In this document: one piece after another, positions 8,745 through 17,498 of the stretch
Layout of the letters: the number at the start of each line of letters is the position of its first letter
How positions within the stretch are numbered: position 1 is the first letter of the stretch
From: Siminovitchia terrae
GTDB taxonomy: Bacteria > Bacillota > Bacilli > Bacillales > Bacillaceae_C
Direction of reading: 5' to 3'
Assembly (NCBI RefSeq): GCF_003605405.2
Contig: NZ_QYTW02000037.1
Coordinates: 1-44,700, forward strand
DNA: 44,700 nucleotides
Made by a program: the position numbers and the translations under genes
Notes under the pieces: generated by a model
What the model was told of the DNA's origin: nothing
What the model saw: only the letters and a program-made list of their open reading frames with translations
Database searches by the model: none

Positions 8745-9280
8745 AAGCCTACTTCCTCAGGCATAGCATGGCCGCAATTGTCACACATGCGAAGATCCTC
8801 GCTGCTGTTAAATTCTTCAATGCCAGCTTTTAGTTGAGTTTCAATATTGGTCAGCTGCATGGTAATGCGATGCAATTCATGATCGCACTTGTCACAGAAC
8901 CAAACCATATCCTCTAATTGCCCGGGTCCACGCTTTTTCTCAATTACAAGCCCGTACGTGTCAGCAACACGATGAGGTGAATGCGGTACGTTGGCCGGAA
9001 GTAAGAACACTTCTCCTTCTTTGACTGTGACCACTTCCCGCTTCCCCTCGTCATTAATGATTTCAACATAACAGTCTCCTTCGACCTGATAAAAAAACTC
9101 TTCGGCTGGGCTAACGTGGAAATCGCGGCGTTTGTTAGGCCCACCTACCATCATGTAAATGAAATCAGAGTCTTGCCATAAAGCTTTATTGTTCACCGGC
9201 GGCTTCAACTGATCTTTGTTTTCCTCAATCCATCCCTTTAGGCTAAATGCTTTAAACGTTCTGATTGTGTCTTTTGACAT
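8735..9280 (-). CDS. 3-hydroxyanthranilate 3,4-dioxygenase
   Basis: A cupin-fold ring-cleaving dioxygenase that opens 3-hydroxyanthranilate to ACMS. With the ATG at 9278-9280 (GGAGG 9 bases upstream) it has 181 residues. The active-site iron ligands are His55 and Glu61 in DFHVSPAEEFFY and His100 in PANVPHSPHR. Like other bacterial members it has a second, rubredoxin-like iron site at the C-terminus: CDKC (129-132) and CDNC (166-169). It is the first gene of the nine-gene meta-cleavage operon. Confidence 0.96.
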   Translation of the reverse strand: MSKDTIRTFKAFSLKGWIEENKDQLKPPVNNKALWQDSDFIYMMVGGPNKRRDFHVSPAEEFFYQVEGDCYVEIINDEGKREVVTVKEGEVFLLPANVPHSPHRVADTYGLVIEKKRGPGQLEDMVWFCDKCDHELHRITMQLTNIETQLKAGIEEFNSSEDLRMCDNCGHAMPEEVGLWK

Positions 9281-9395
9281 AATCAATACCCTCCATTCTA
9301 AATTCTCCCTAAATAAAGCGCATTCATCGGCGAGTTTTCAGCGGGGCACGCTTTCTAGCTTAGGAGTTTTATATTTAAGATTAGTATAATGAAAG

Positions 9396-9436
9396 GGCAT
9401 TATTTATACGGCGGCATTATTTCATCATATGAAATA
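9396..9436 (-). promoter_or_regulatory. Candidate operator region of the meta-cleavage operon
   Basis: Upstream of the dioxygenase gene there are two direct copies of GGCATTATTT (9396-9405 and 9413-9422, 17 bases apart) and an 8-3-8 palindrome TATTTCAT-N3-ATGAAATA (9418-9436). No good -35 is seen, as expected for an activated promoter. The minus-strand word ATGATGAAAT of this palindrome recurs in the palindrome ahead of the flavin reductase. The IclR-family regulator at 16.5 kb is the nearest candidate to bind here; this is inference. Confidence 0.4.
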
Positions 9437-9503
9437 TACCAATATTTCTTTAAATTTTTTCCTTAATGTATTTTTGGGTAATTAGCAAATGCGCACATAA
9501 AAA

Positions 9504-9540
9504 GCTTGTAGAGAAAAAACTATTTTTCTCTACAAGCCAA
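9504..9540 (-). terminator. Rho-independent terminator after the isochorismatase-like gene
   Basis: A perfect stem with arms GCTTGTAGAGAAAAA and TTTTTCTCTACAAGC. On the minus strand it is followed by TTTTTATG. It closes the flavin reductase/monooxygenase unit, and may also work in the other direction. A similar stem closes the agmatine deiminase gene near 43.05 kb. Confidence 0.8.
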
Positions 9541-9574
9541 GCAGCACTTTTGGGTTAGTTATCTCAAATCAAGC

Positions 9575-10231
9575 CTACACCTGCTCAACCTCCTCCGTAC
9601 CTTCAACCTTCTGCATAAAGTCTTCCGCTTTCATCACGTGAGCAGTAGATCCTCCCAAAATCGTTAAACATACACGGTGAACTTCCTCCGCTGGAACCTT
9701 TCCGAAGCCAATGTCCCCATAATCATAGGTACCTGTCACATCTGATAGAAAAGCGACCTTATATCCTCTATACATCGCATCCCGCGCTGCCGCAAAACAA
9801 CAATCTTCTGTTGTCAGTCCTACAATCGCCACATTCTCAATCCCCTGATTCCGCAGGATCATATCCAAGTTAGTACCAAAAAAGGGACTGTATCGATGCT
9901 TTTTAATCACAATCTCATTTTCCAAAGGAGCGACTTCAGGATATATCTCTGTACCCAGTGTGCCATCAATTAAGCAGGCTCTATCAGCAACAGACGGATA
10001 AATCTCTTCGTACAATCCCATATCGGATCCGTCTTCGCGGTGGACATGGGCTGTATAGATCACCGAAATTCCTTTTGTCCTTGAAAACTCCAGAACATCT
10101 TTGAGTCTCGGTAGCATCTTTTGTCCCATCGCAGTCTCCAGCGGTGCTCCTGATGCGACGAAATCATTTTGCATGTCTATTACCAATAAAGCTGTTTTTT
10201 TCGGATCGATATGATTAATTTGTAACCCCAT
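9575..10231 (-). CDS. Isochorismatase-like cysteine hydrolase
   Basis: It has 218 residues. The family triad is visible: Asp in ALLVIDMQNDF (about residue 19), Lys in IVIKKHRYSPFFGT, and Cys in GLTTEDCCFAAARDA. Members hydrolyse amides (N-carbamoylsarcosine, maleamate, ureidoacrylate, nicotinamide) or isochorismate. The substrate here is unknown. It is the last gene of the anthranilate-hydroxylation unit, separated from the FAD synthetase gene by a mobile repeat (copy 1). A second, diverged relative is at 38.9 kb. GGAGG precedes the ATG. Confidence 0.85.
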   Translation of the reverse strand: MGLQINHIDPKKTALLVIDMQNDFVASGAPLETAMGQKMLPRLKDVLEFSRTKGISVIYTAHVHREDGSDMGLYEEIYPSVADRACLIDGTLGTEIYPEVAPLENEIVIKKHRYSPFFGTNLDMILRNQGIENVAIVGLTTEDCCFAAARDAMYRGYKVAFLSDVTGTYDYGDIGFGKVPAEEVHRVCLTILGGSTAHVMKAEDFMQKVEGTEEVEQV

Positions 10232-10244
10232 ACTTATCCCTCCT

Positions 10245-10421
10245 TATCAAATGCGCCTTGGCGTATTTGCGCCCAAATTTTATCGAGCTCCGCTCGATAA
10301 ATTCCTCTGAAAATCTGTGGCATCCGCCGGAGGCCTTAACTTTATTTAGCTGGGGTTTGACCAATAGGCTTTCATCTCACCATTTACAGATGTGGGAGAC
10401 TTCCGCTGAATGAAGTTAACT
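10245..10421 (-). repeat. Dispersed IS605-type non-autonomous repeat, copy 1 (degenerate)
   Basis: It carries the family features: GCGCCTTGGCG near one end, the ATCGAGC/GCTCGAT hairpin, and the CCACTT/AAGTGG-like hairpin at the other. It lacks about 20 bases of the middle CCCC/GGGG hairpin and has more changes than other copies. The flanking target reads GTTAAC on the minus strand instead of TTTAAC. It separates two genes of one transcription unit. Confidence 0.8.
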
Positions 10422-10431
10422 TACCTCATCA

Positions 10432-10959
10432 CTACCCCCACCCCAGCAACGGCAAGGCCTGATCCTGCTTCCCCTGTAAAATCAACTCTCTTATCCTAGT
10501 GGAAGAAATGCGCTCCCCATTTGCACAACAGATAGGACGAATCGGGTTGACGAGGAAATGTTTCTTTAAAAGGGAAACATCCCCACCACGCTTATGTCCA
10601 AACCTAAAATCATCTCCAACAGTAATTGACCTTGGATTCATCATAGATAACTCATTAATAAAATCATCCGGCGTCCGTTGCAAATAGTGTTCATCAAATT
10701 TTGCAAGCACGACATGGTCTACACCTAAATCCTTCAAAAGCTTTAGCTTTTCATTCGGGTTTGTCAGTATCTGAGCCCCCTGAAAGTACGCTCGGGGAGG
10801 CGGATCAAATGTATACACTACACTCGATACTCGCTTGGAATGGCTGTTCTTTACCATTTCACGAATGACGGTTTGATGTCCGCAATGCACCCCATCAAAA
10901 GCTCCGATAGCAACAACCGACCCGGATAGTATAAGACTTTCAGGCTCGTGAACTCGCAA
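10432..10959 (-). CDS. FAD synthetase-like protein (RibF nucleotidyltransferase domain only)
   Basis: It matches the N-terminal FMN adenylyltransferase domain of RibF: VVAIGAFDGVHCGHQTVIREM at the start (GxFDGVHxGH nucleotide-binding motif, quoted here for its pattern), YTFDPPPRAYF, VGDDFRFGHKRGGD and the ISSTRIR motif. At 175 residues it lacks the riboflavin kinase domain of normal RibF (about 310 residues). So it should make FAD from FMN but not FMN from riboflavin. It directly follows the FADH2-using monooxygenase gene, suggesting a dedicated FAD supply. The start is TTG with GAGGGAG 5 bases upstream. The chain ends cleanly after LLGWG, before the mobile repeat. Confidence 0.82.
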   Translation of the reverse strand: MRVHEPESLILSGSVVAIGAFDGVHCGHQTVIREMVKNSHSKRVSSVVYTFDPPPRAYFQGAQILTNPNEKLKLLKDLGVDHVVLAKFDEHYLQRTPDDFINELSMMNPRSITVGDDFRFGHKRGGDVSLLKKHFLVNPIRPICCANGERISSTRIRELILQGKQDQALPLLGWG

Positions 10960-10997
10960 CTGCTCTCCCTCTTTTCATCGAATATGAAATTGCAAAG

Positions 10998-12503
10998 CTA
11001 CTTAATTACTTCTTCGACACTGCTTTGATATTCCTCAGACATTAACAGCGACTCCTCCAATGCACGATCCACACGGGAATAAGAAGGATTGTTTCTCTTA
11101 TGCACATTGTAGAACATTCCCATTTTGCGAACAGGATCTCCTGAATAATAGCGCTCATATTGTAACAGCCTTTGACCAAACGCCTCTCCGCTCAGATCCC
11201 AGGCAAGCTTGAACAAACGCACTCTCTTTTCAGATGAGATACCTGAACGGCCAGCATAATACTTATTCATATCATCAGCTATTTCCGGATTATTAAAATC
11301 TGCTCCTGTCGGTGACATCAAGAGGCCGCCCGCTGCGATTGTCTGGAGAATCTCTATTGCTCTCGGATACATATTAGGCAGTAAGCCACGAACAGTTTCC
11401 AGCGGTACAATATTTGGAATTGCTTCTCCTTGTTCCGTGATAGTAAATTCCCGTTCAGCAGTGCGCACCAATGATCTAATGGTTTCCACGCCTTGAATCA
11501 GTTCAGACAATTGATTTTGAACGTTCAGGAACCCATCCACCCCAATGGAATCTGCTATGGCACACGTCACATCAGTTACAAAAGAGATTTTTGCCAATCC
11601 CCTTACAGCCGACTGATGAGAAGGCTGTAAATTGGCGCCCGTTTTCGGATACAATAAGTTCCCGGCCTCTACATTTTGATTGATAAATACACGATCCCAA
11701 GGAACTAGCACATCATCAAAAACTAATACCGCATCCATTTCTTCAAACCTTGAAGCAAGTGGGTGATCCCACGTTGAGCGTTTTCCATCCTGGGTTTCTT
11801 CACGGCAGTAGATTTTCAAACCAGGTGTGTCGATTGGCAGAGCAAACGAAAGGGCAAACTTTTCATCACCTGGCTTAAAGCTTGGATAAGAATAAATAAT
11901 CACTTCATCTGTAATAGGCGCAAGCGTTGCCAGCATTTTAGAACCGCGGACAATTAATCCATCTTCCGCTTCTCTTACCACCCCCAGGTGAGAGTATTCT
12001 GATTCTTGTTCATGCGAAGATTTACTTCGGTCATTTTGCGGATTCACAATCGCATGTGTGAGAAATAGATCGTTATCCCTTACGTATCTGTAATAATTAA
12101 TGATATTCTCGCCGAAGCGGTCTTCCCCATACTCCCTGAAGAACCAGTCATTTGTCGCAAAGGAAGTGAGGACTACATTCAAGAAATCCGGAGTTCTCCC
12201 CATCAACCCAAAAGTAGCTTCAGCCCATATTTCGAATACGCGTCTGCGCTTCTGCAGATCCTCTCCGTCCCTTGGAATCAAAAACGAATTATTGACTCTT
12301 TCTCCTGTCTCCTCACAAATATGAGTAATTTCTTCCTGGTACTCAGGGTCATGCTGCATATCATATAGCCTGGCCAACTCTTTAATCGGCTGCGTGAAAA
12401 CCGGATGATTATATACATCTGTTATTCTTTCGCCACGAAGCCATACCTCCGGTTGCCTTGATTTAACTCCTTTAATGTAATCTGCTCCTGTTCTAATCCC
12501 CAT
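10998..12503 (-). CDS. FADH2-dependent monooxygenase of the HpaB family, probable anthranilate 3-monooxygenase
   Basis: A two-component flavin monooxygenase (oxygenase part) of 501 residues. It resembles 4-hydroxyphenylacetate 3-hydroxylase Hpa[12 protein letters not shown] at the start, [13 protein letters not shown], the [16 protein letters not shown] segment, [11 protein letters not shown] and [17 protein letters not shown]. An anthranilate 3-monooxygenase of this family is known from Geobacillus thermodenitrificans. In this window kynureninase should yield anthranilate, the dioxygenase needs 3-hydroxyanthranilate, and no kynurenine 3-monooxygenase is seen. So hydroxylation of anthranilate is the likely job. 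The ATG at 12501-12503 has GGAGGG upstream. Confidence 0.85.
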   Translation of the reverse strand: MGIRTGADYIKGVKSRQPEVWLRGERITDVYNHPVFTQPIKELARLYDMQHDPEYQEEITHICEETGERVNNSFLIPRDGEDLQKRRRVFEIWAEATFGLMGRTPDFLNVVLTSFATNDWFFREYGEDRFGENIINYYRYVRDNDLFLTHAIVNPQNDRSKSSHEQESEYSHLGVVREAEDGLIVRGSKMLATLAPITDEVIIYSYPSFKPGDEKFALSFALPIDTPGLKIYCREETQDGKRSTWDHPLASRFEEMDAVLVFDDVLVPWDRVFINQNVEAGNLLYPKTGANLQPSHQSAVRGLAKISFVTDVTCAIADSIGVDGFLNVQNQLSELIQGVETIRSLVRTAEREFTITEQGEAIPNIVPLETVRGLLPNMYPRAIEILQTIAAGGLLMSPTGADFNNPEIADDMNKYYAGRSGISSEKRVRLFKLAWDLSGEAFGQRLLQYERYYSGDPVRKMGMFYNVHKRNNPSYSRVDRALEESLLMSEEYQSSVEEVIK

Positions 12504-12524
12504 TTTCTTTCCCTCCATTTGTTA

Positions 12525-13016
12525 TTAAAAAGATTTATTTCCTGCTAAAATAGCTTTATATTCCGTTTCGAAAAACCTACCTCTGTAAAAAATGAGCCCT
12601 TCACGGTCACTGTGGGAAAAACCCTCAATCTTACCTACAAACAACAGATGGTCCCCACCTTCATATTCCGCCCAAGGAGAACATTCAAAATGAGCCGAGG
12701 CCCCTTTTAGTCTGGGACCTCTTGTACTTTCTTCCCATTCCACAACTAAATCTTCTTGAGGGCGCCCTGCAAATTGCATAGCATAGGCTGACTGATCCGC
12801 AGATAAAACGTTGATTACAAATGGCCTGTTCCTTAATTCTTCAAAAGCTTTTGTCCTTTTATCAATTGAAACGAGCAAAAGTGCCGGGTCCAAAGATACT
12901 GAAGTAAAGGAATTAACAGTAATCCCTCTTCTTTGACCTTCATCATTCACCCATGTGACCACTGTGACACCGGTTGCAAAACAGCCAAAGGAATTTCTTA
13001 ACTCTCTAACATCCAT
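12525..13016 (-). CDS. Flavin reductase, partner of the monooxygenase
   Basis: A 163-residue protein of the flavin reductase-like (FMN/FAD-binding split-barrel) family, with typical RNSFGCFATGVTVVTW, GITVNSFTSVSLDPALLLVSI and PFVINVLSADQ segments. It should supply reduced flavin with NAD(P)H to the HpaB-like oxygenase, whose gene starts 21 bases downstream. GGAGG lies 9 bases before the ATG. It is the first gene of the monooxygenase / FAD synthetase / isochorismatase unit. Confidence 0.9.
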   Translation of the reverse strand: MDVRELRNSFGCFATGVTVVTWVNDEGQRRGITVNSFTSVSLDPALLLVSIDKRTKAFEELRNRPFVINVLSADQSAYAMQFAGRPQEDLVVEWEESTRGPRLKGASAHFECSPWAEYEGGDHLLFVGKIEGFSHSDREGLIFYRGRFFETEYKAILAGNKSF

Positions 13017-13096
13017 GTGCTTACTTCCTCCAATCTCGGCGTTTGTAATATCACTATATTGAAAACGCTAACAACGCTCAATCTCAGGATTCCTCA

Positions 13097-13110
13097 TGAT
13101 GAAATCATCA
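13097..13110. promoter_or_regulatory. Palindrome upstream of the flavin reductase operon
   Basis: TGATGAAATCATCA is a perfect 6-2-6 palindrome about 80 bases upstream of the gene. With the flanking base it contains ATGATGAAAT, a word also present in the palindrome ahead of the dioxygenase operon. It may be a shared operator; not proven. Confidence 0.35.
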
Positions 13111-13129
13111 AAATTTTTTTCAAATCCAC

Positions 13130-13300
13130 TCAGAACAAAAGCGCAAGCGCCTGTTCATCGACGTACAGACTGAGCTGAAATGCGGAAACGCCTTGGTCAG
13201 CCCCGACAAGCATAAGACGATTCCCGAGGAGGCAGTATTTCAGCCACCACAGGGAATTGGCTTATGACCTCGAGGGGCTAGGCGTTGGAGCTAGACAAGA
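13130..13300. repeat. Bacillus-type long imperfect palindromic intergenic repeat
   Basis: Nested inverted arms: AACGCC (13187-13192) with GGCGTT (13281-13286), AGCCCC with GGGGCT (13199-13279) and GCATAAG with CTTATG inside. I recognise this type (AGCCCCGACAAGCATAAGACG and onward) from intergenic regions of many Bacillaceae. It would fold into a long stem-loop if transcribed. Confidence 0.7.
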
Positions 13301-13339
13301 GTGACTCCAACTAGATAAAGGAAACACGGCGACGAAGGC

Positions 13340-13470
13340 CGCCTCAGACCCCCACATCCTGTGGCTTCGGTGGCACTAGGACGTCCTGTCCGTCGGCAGG
13401 CTCAATCGCGACATCCTGTCGCTTCGCTTGCACTAGCACTTCCTGTACGTCGGAGCCGATGTTGACTTAT
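13340..13470. repeat. Array of four small palindromes with TCCTGT centres
   Basis: TCCTGT occurs at 13357, 13384, 13414 and 13441 (spacing 27, 30, 27). The first three have clear complementary flanks: CCAC-A..GTGG, GGAC-G..GTCC and GCGAC-A..GTCGC; the fourth has weaker flanks (GCAC-T..GTACG). The stretch is visibly richer in G and C than the genes around it. It has no coding potential I can support. With the preceding palindromic repeat it fills most of the 610-base gap before the TRAP genes. Confidence 0.6.
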
Positions 13471-13628
13471 CGTAGGAGGAGGCGCGAAGTCTGCTAGTCG
13501 ATAGGCGCTGGAGCTGGATGCTGCACAATCTGATAAACAAGTTATACACAAGTATAGATTTTTATAATTTCCAAGACTTTAAAAAAGTGCCCCTGACGGA
13601 TCACTAAAAAAATATATGTAAGATATTT

Positions 13629-14912
13629 TTACTTGTAAAGACCAGGAAGCCATAATACAGCACTTTCCCAATATGTGATAATCATCAATATAATTACAGT
13701 TGTAATCAGGAATGGCATAATGGCTTTTACAAGAGATTCTATTTTGACTTTTGCGACAGAAGAAACAATAAATAAACCTGTACCCACCGGCGGAGTTAAT
13801 AAACCGATGGTTAAGTTAATCGTAACGATAACGCCGAAATGGACAGGATCGATTTGATAGGTTACGAGAAGTGGCGCCAAAACAGGAACGAGAATGATTA
13901 GAGCTGCAATTCCATCCAATACAGTTCCCAACAAAAGCAATAAAATGTTGACCAATAAAAGAAACACAAGTGGATTTTCTGAAATGCTTAACATGGATTC
14001 GGCCATTAATTGAGGGATTCTCTCATAAGCGATGATATACCCGAACAAATTGGCCGTCACAATCAAAAATGTAATCGTCGCCGTATTGACAACTGTATTC
14101 AGCAAAATCTCCGGAAGATACTTTGCTTTTAGCTGCTTATAGGAAAAGCCGATAATGACAGCTATAATACAGGCAACAGCAGCGGATTCAGTCGGTGTGA
14201 AAATTCCACTTAATATACCATATATAATAATGAAAGGGATTAGCAACGCTGGCAAAACATTCAAAAAGCTTTTGAAAATTTCCTTTAGTGTTCCGCGTTC
14301 GCTTCTGGGAAAATTCTCTTTGACATTCATGATGCCAATGACGATGATAAACCCAATCCCCAACAAACTCCCTGGAATGATCCCCGCTATAAACAGATCA
14401 CCGATAGAAGCACCTGTCAGGGTTCCATATATGATAAACAACATACTGGGTGGAATAACTGGAGCCACCACAGATGAAGCCAATGTCAGAGCCGAAGAAA
14501 ATTCACGTGAGTATCCTTCTTTTTCCATTTCAGGCACCATTACTTTACTCATCATCGCTGCTTGTGCATTTGCTGACCCAAGTATAGAAGCAAGAAACAT
14601 ATTCGCTATGATAGAAACATAGGCTAAACCGCCTTTAAAATGACCAATCAACACTTTCGCAAATTGTATGAGCCGAGTTGTAATACCGCCAAAGTTCATC
14701 AGTTCACCAGCCAGCATAAAAAGCGGAATCGCAAGCAGTCCGAAATTATCCATCCCGGAAAACATTTTTTGAGGGACTGTCGCTAGCAATGTGAGATTAT
14801 CAGTTAAAAATAGATAAGAAAGAGATGTAATGGCCAAAACGAGAGAAATCGGGATTCCAATAATCAACAGCAGAATAAAAACGATGATGGTTGATATCAA
14901 GCCAAATGTCAT
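13629..14912 (-). CDS. dctM: TRAP transporter large permease subunit (DctM family)
   Basis: A 427-residue integral membrane protein with about 12 hydrophobic segments, the ion-coupled translocation subunit of a tripartite ATP-independent transporter. Typical stretches are IPLFMLAGELMNFGGIT, SVVAPVIPPSMLFIIYG and GLLTPPVGTGLFI. Its start overlaps the stop of the small subunit by 4 bases. The substrate is not shown by sequence; the place between two parts of the tryptophan route suggests an organic acid such as anthranilate or kynurenine, which is only inference. Confidence 0.94.
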   Translation of the reverse strand: MTFGLISTIIVFILLLIIGIPISLVLAITSLSYLFLTDNLTLLATVPQKMFSGMDNFGLLAIPLFMLAGELMNFGGITTRLIQFAKVLIGHFKGGLAYVSIIANMFLASILGSANAQAAMMSKVMVPEMEKEGYSREFSSALTLASSVVAPVIPPSMLFIIYGTLTGASIGDLFIAGIIPGSLLGIGFIIVIGIMNVKENFPRSERGTLKEIFKSFLNVLPALLIPFIIIYGILSGIFTPTESAAVACIIAVIIGFSYKQLKAKYLPEILLNTVVNTATITFLIVTANLFGYIIAYERIPQLMAESMLSISENPLVFLLLVNILLLLLGTVLDGIAALIILVPVLAPLLVTYQIDPVHFGVIVTINLTIGLLTPPVGTGLFIVSSVAKVKIESLVKAIMPFLITTVIILMIITYWESAVLWLPGLYK

Positions 14913-15394
14913 AATACATCACTTCTCTTCGGTGTTTTTTTAATTAGGTCTACCATGTAATCCAATAGATGAATAAAGGCAAAAGTCAATCCCACCGGAA
15001 CAGACAAATATGGAATCCACATCGGAATACGCATGGAACTGGACTTCTGAGGTGACAAGGTTAAGACCCACTCATAGCTTAAATACAGTAATAAAGCAAG
15101 AGCGGCCAAAATAATGATATGGGTGATAATCAAGAGAATTCTTTTACCTTTTACAGAAAAACGGTCAACCAAGAAAGTAATAGAGGCTTGGGACTTATAT
15201 TTAAGTCCCAAACTTCCTCCTAGAAAAGTCAGCCAAGTCATCATAAAAATAGCCGCTTCATTCGCCCAGAAGAGGGGGGCGCTTAAAAAATATCGGTAAA
15301 CAACAGCAATAAACAACACTAGAGTGATAGCAGCCATCAATAAAATTGAGGCGGTTTTTTCAATCCTTTCAACCCAGTTGCTCAAGGTTTTCAT
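14909..15394 (-). CDS. dctQ: TRAP transporter small permease subunit (DctQ family)
   Basis: 161 residues with four hydrophobic segments, the membrane subunit that pairs with DctM. The FWANEAAIFMMTWLTFLGGSL stretch (described by pattern: W-ANE, then TWLTF-GGS) is characteristic. It lies 15 bases after the binding-protein gene and overlaps dctM. Order P-Q-M is standard. Confidence 0.92.
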   Translation of the reverse strand: MKTLSNWVERIEKTASILLMAAITLVLFIAVVYRYFLSAPLFWANEAAIFMMTWLTFLGGSLGLKYKSQASITFLVDRFSVKGKRILLIITHIIILAALALLLYLSYEWVLTLSPQKSSSMRIPMWIPYLSVPVGLTFAFIHLLDYMVDLIKKTPKRSDVL

Positions 15395-15409
15395 AATAAG
15401 CAGCCTCCC

Positions 15410-16429
15410 CTATTTGCGGAACGTATCAATAAACTCTGAAATCAAAGGATCTTTAGCCTTATATTTTTCATCGAATTCTTTAGTATATTTTTCGAACAAG
15501 GCGGAATCAATTTCGTAGATATCCATTCCTCTTTCCTTAAGAGTTTTGATAAATTCCTCTTCTTGGGACGATCGTTTCATAGTAGCGAATTCAGACGCAG
15601 CCGCCATGGACTCTTCAACGATCTTCTTGTCCCCATCGGACATTCCATCATACAGGGCTTTATTGATGAACATGACAGAAGGCCATACCATATGATTGGT
15701 TAGAGCCCCATAACCCGTTACTTCGTTATAATTGGAAGTGATTGCTGCATCCAGATCCATATCCATTCCGTCGATGACGCCCGTTTGGGCAGATTGATAG
15801 ACATCGGGCAATGAGATGGACTCAGGGCTGATTCCAAGTGAGCGATACCAGTCTTCCAATGCCGGGCTTGGTGTTACGCGCAGGGCTAGGCCGTCCATGT
15901 CTTTTGGCGTTTCCACTTTTTCTCGGAACATCATTGTACGGTTACCGGAGAAAAAGTAATCCAATGCTTTTAACCCTTGGTCATCCAGCGTAGCCAGGAT
16001 TTTTTTTGCTTGATCACTTTTACTTGCTTCCAATGCCTCTTCATAAGAATCAAAAAGATATGGCGCAAACCATGCGCTGAACGCATCAGATTTAGATGTT
16101 AAGAAAGCGTTTGTAATAAACGCAAAGTCTAAAGAGCCTGCTTCCAGTTGTTGAACCATATCAGAGTCGCTCCCTAGCTGTCCCCCAGGATACAGTTCCA
16201 TTTTCATTCTTCCATTGGAACGTTCCTCAAGTTCCTCCGCCAACTTCTCTGCTGCTTCATTCCAAATATGATCAGGCGGAGCAATATGGCCTAACTTAAA
16301 CTTGTATGTTTTTTCTCCACCTTCACCACTGGCGCTGGACGCTTTCTTAGATTCATCACTGCCGCATGCAGCTAAAAACATCAATACCACAATCAACATG
16401 CTCAGCAAACAGATTTTGTAGTTCTTCAA
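15410..16429 (-). CDS. dctP: TRAP transporter substrate-binding lipoprotein (DctP family)
   Basis: A 339-residue extracytoplasmic binding protein with a lipoprotein signal: hydrophobic LLSMLIVVLMFLAAC, lipobox LAAC with the acylated Cys at residue 22, then a Ser/Lys-rich linker. The mature part has DctP family motifs, such as YPGGQLGSDSDMVQQL, RVTPSPALEDW (the conserved Arg that binds the ligand carboxylate) and GVIDGMDMDL. Ligands of this family are usually carboxylates. First gene of the TRAP operon; the IclR-type regulator gene lies upstream. Confidence 0.94.
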   Translation of the reverse strand: MKNYKICLLSMLIVVLMFLAACGSDESKKASSASGEGGEKTYKFKLGHIAPPDHIWNEAAEKLAEELEERSNGRMKMELYPGGQLGSDSDMVQQLEAGSLDFAFITNAFLTSKSDAFSAWFAPYLFDSYEEALEASKSDQAKKILATLDDQGLKALDYFFSGNRTMMFREKVETPKDMDGLALRVTPSPALEDWYRSLGISPESISLPDVYQSAQTGVIDGMDMDLDAAITSNYNEVTGYGALTNHMVWPSVMFINKALYDGMSDGDKKIVEESMAAASEFATMKRSSQEEEFIKTLKERGMDIYEIDSALFEKYTKEFDEKYKAKDPLISEFIDTFRK

Positions 16430-16497
16430 AACAAAGTCCCCCTAATTTCGTATTTTTATGTAGATAAATCATTGATGCAGCAATCAAACTGACAATA

Positions 16498-17286
16498 TTA
16501 AGAGTATTTCAATTTATTCGAATATTCTTTGTCTGAACTTTTAACCTCTATATAACCCAATTCGCGAGAGATTGCCTTTGCCGTGTTTACTACACTTTGA
16601 ATAATATGCCTTCTGTGAAGGCTTTTCATATAGCCTGTCGGTCCTACTAAATTTACTGAAGCGATCGTTTCACCCGAATACGACATAATTGGAGCAGCAA
16701 TTGCATAAGTGCATGTATCGTTCTCATTATTGCTGACAGAATAGCCTTGTTGTCGTACGGTCCCCAAGTCTTTTTTAAGTATTCTGATATCTGTAATCGT
16801 ATTGGGGCCTTGCTGTGATAGCCCTTTATCAATCGTTTCATGAAGATAAGCATCATTATAAGCAAGTAAAGCTTTGCCTGCACTTGTACAATAAGCCGGT
16901 TTTCTTGCCCCTAGATAGGTTGGAACTGAGTCAGCATCCTCCGAAGAAATTCTTAAAACAAAAACGACATCGCCTTGATCGAACATACCAATATGGGCTG
17001 TACCTTTAAATCTATTAGTCAACTCTTTTACTAAGGGCATTGCTCTATTATAAAATTCCTGTTGAAACATAACACTATTATTCCATTCCAGCAGTTTCCA
17101 TCCTAATCTATATTTCCTATCGGCATCTCTCATTAATACACCTTCATTGCAAAGAGTTGTAATCAGATGGTGCGTAGTACTTCTGCTCAAACCGAGTTTT
17201 TCAGCTATCTCTGCATTTCCCATAACGGGCTCATCACTTGTAAAACAGCTTATTATAGCACAAGCCCTTCTAACTGAAGCAATCAT
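16498..17286 (-). CDS. IclR family transcriptional regulator
   Basis: An N-terminal winged helix-turn-helix (VRRACAIISCF, then NAEIAEKLGLSRSTTHHLI) and a C-terminal IclR effector domain (GARKPAYCTSAGKALLAY, then YSVSNNENDTCTYAIAAPI). I start it at the ATG 17284-17286 because GGAG lies 8 bases upstream, giving 262 residues, the usual size. It sits between the TRAP operon and the MFS gene, and is the only regulator close to the anthranilate and meta-cleavage operons, so it may control these and the transporters. IclR members act as repressors or activators, and the ligand is unknown. Confidence 0.9.
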   Translation of the reverse strand: MIASVRRACAIISCFTSDEPVMGNAEIAEKLGLSRSTTHHLITTLCNEGVLMRDADRKYRLGWKLLEWNNSVMFQQEFYNRAMPLVKELTNRFKGTAHIGMFDQGDVVFVLRISSEDADSVPTYLGARKPAYCTSAGKALLAYNDAYLHETIDKGLSQQGPNTITDIRILKKDLGTVRQQGYSVSNNENDTCTYAIAAPIMSYSGETIASVNLVGPTGYMKSLHRRHIIQSVVNTAKAISRELGYIEVKSSDKEYSNKLKYS

Positions 17287-17322
17287 AGTAATCACTCCTT
17301 TTTCTTTTAGGAATTCCAACAA

Positions 17323-17498
17323 TTGAATCCACTGTCAAAGTATATAGTTCTATGTCACCCCTTTTCTAGTAAGCGCTATCATTTGGAAAATGTTAAATAT
17401 TAAACATCAATATAATGACTAAACAGGTTAATAACAAGCAAGGAGTTTAAAATAGTGAAACTTTATGTTTTTTTTTATAATTTTTTGGAGAAAAAAAG
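17323..17498. other. Gap upstream of the IclR gene
   Basis: An AT-rich stretch of 176 bases between the MFS stop and the IclR gene; it should hold the IclR promoter. I see no clear terminator or operator in it. Confidence 0.3.

Noticed and set aside
10432-10959. RibF-like gene as a full-length RibF broken by repeat copy 1
   Set aside because: The chain ends before the repeat, at the natural end of the adenylyltransferase domain, and no kinase-domain remnant follows.
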